DNA from: Zonotrichia leucophrys gambelii | Lineage: Eukaryota > Chordata > Aves > Passeriformes > Passerellidae | NCBI RefSeq assembly: GCF_028769735.1 | Contig: NC_088170.1 | Coordinates: 42,882,920-42,946,919, forward strand | Length of the DNA: 64,000 nucleotides | Direction: 5' to 3' | In this document: in pieces, positions 62,701 through 64,000 of the stretch | How positions within the stretch are numbered: the stretch's first letter is position 1 | Layout of the letters: every line of letters begins with the position of its first letter | Translations under genes and position numbers: made by a program | The notes under the pieces: generated by a model | Told to the model about the DNA's origin: nothing | The model's database searches: none | Seen by the model: only the letters and a program-made list of their open reading frames with translations

Positions 62701-64000
62701 ACGGGGGTACAAGGATCAAACCATTTTTCTTAATTAACATTGAACTACTAACTGTTGCAATTGAAATAACTATAGAACTCATAAAACATACCACCACATT
62801 TGGCTTTCTGTTAGACTTCAGCATGCTATAGTCTGGATCTGGCACACTAGTTGCCTGTTCACATTTACCATAAATAATGACTAAAAGCATAACTTGCAGC
62901 TAGATTTTGGAAGTGACTTCTGGAAGGGTTTGTTTCCTACTCTTTCCCCCACCCCTTTAAAGCTTTTTGTCTTATGGGATTTGTTTGCAATCTGCTAGCT
63001 GAATTTCGGAGGCAAGTTTGCCAGATCTGGGGCTGTATCATCATTCTGCACATCTGGAAGTGGTTTATGTGCTCTCATTCTTCCAGTACAGCGTCTGGAC
63101 TCTGCCTTATTCCTCAGCAGCAGAGAAAGGAAAGAAAACCAGCACAACTCCAAAGTAAACTTTGAAGAGTTTGAAAAAGGAATCAAATTATAAAACTGTT
63201 ACTTTGCCCTGTAAGGCCCTCGTGTGGGTGACTTCAAAGGAGGATGGTGGTCGAGGACGCTTTGGCAAGAGTGCTTATGGCTGTGGGCTATCTAGGATCC
63301 AAGTAAATAACTCCACAGCGCTTCAGGAAAGAAGAGTCCCAAATACTGGGCTGCTTTGAAGAGGTAAAAAGACTAATTAAGCAGGAAATATCTGATCAGT
63401 AATGTCACTGTTTTTTGAGCTTTCCCTTCTGCAGCCCCTTGCTTTGTTATAGGATTTGGCAGCTGAGTTAGGGACTGCCAGGTTCCAGGAAATAATGTCT
63501 ACAGTAAATGAGTAAATATTTGCAGGGGAACAAATATACCTCTGTTTCCTTAAAAATCAGTAGGTAATCAATTGGTGTTTCAGGGGCGTAGGAATGCTGT
63601 AGTTGTAGAATTCAGACTTGTGTGAGAGTCTGTCTTTGGATTTTAAAGTTTAAAACATGGTTCAGTTTATGTGGATTTAATAGTTTCTGGAGATAACATG
63701 AAGCTGTGGCTGTGCTCCTTTCATCTTGCAGTGATCATCAGGATTATTTGTAGCTACTGTTACAAATGGTAATTCAAAGGTAGCTCCGTGGAAATCAGGG
63801 GAAGATTGTGATCAGCTAAAGTGGGGTTAGAAAATTAGTCCAAGAGCATAGCAGGTTCTGTTGTCCCTCTGCTTACCTAAATGTGTAAAGTTTTTAAGTG
63901 TAAAAGAAAGTAATACTTCTGTGTAATGCATGAGAGAAAGGCTTTCTCAGCTGTGTTTTTTTCTGACAGATAAGCTTGATTTCCTCTGTGTAAATTAATG
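62700..64000. other. Right-end flank, no gene seen
   Basis: AT-rich sequence. By synteny the 5' part of GLT8D2 could begin near or beyond the window edge, but I find no exon with recognisable coding content. Confidence 0.45.

Overview
This is vertebrate nuclear DNA, almost certainly from a bird and probably a songbird. The coding exons are short, lie between long AT-rich introns, and encode near-identical copies of two vertebrate proteins. The interspersed repeats are avian: CR1 LINE 3' ends finishing in ATTCTGTG octamers, ERVL-type LTRs and class II ERV LTRs. The species call is inference; the bird call is firm.

Layout, left to right. (1) 380-880 is a CpG island with a minus-strand splice donor. 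From known vertebrate gene order this is probably the noncoding first exon of TXNRD1, which lies upstream of NFYB and is divergent from it. (2) 1.6-12.6 kb is a retroelement graveyard. It holds an old avian repeat, a 6.5-kb defective betaretrovirus-like provirus (4199-10716) inserted into an older LTR of opposite orientation, and at least two more LTRs. (3) 17.5-18.75 kb is a CpG island, directly abutting a CR1 tail, that serves as the NFYB promoter and carries an inverted CCAAT-box pair. The six NFYB coding exons run from 25996 to 32851 on the plus strand (205 codons). (4) 33.3-40.7 kb is the gap between the convergent genes. It contains two back-to-back perfect AT-rich hairpins and a solo LTR with a perfect 6-bp target duplication. 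(5) 40.7-59.8 kb is HCFC2 on the minus strand. Its 16 coding exons, reconstructed from splice sites, sum to 795 codons (human HCFC2 is about 792), followed by a likely 2.9-kb 3' UTR and driven by a CpG-island promoter at 59.4-60.07 kb. (6) 60.1-64 kb is upstream flank with a CR1 tail and LTR-derived sequence. Known synteny would place GLT8D2 beyond it, but I see no coding exon for it here.

The two host genes act in transcription. NF-YB is the histone-fold subunit of the CCAAT-binding NF-Y trimer. HCFC2 is a Kelch/fibronectin-III cofactor related to HCF-1. They are convergent neighbours, not an operon, and nothing in the sequence shows that they act together.

I did not find a convincing new biological system. 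The observations most worth a second look are the nested provirus with its missing reverse transcriptase and NC regions, the tandem perfect hairpins downstream of NFYB, the CCAAT palindrome in the promoter of a CCAAT-binding factor, and a perfect 48-bp duplication sitting on an HCFC2 splice acceptor.
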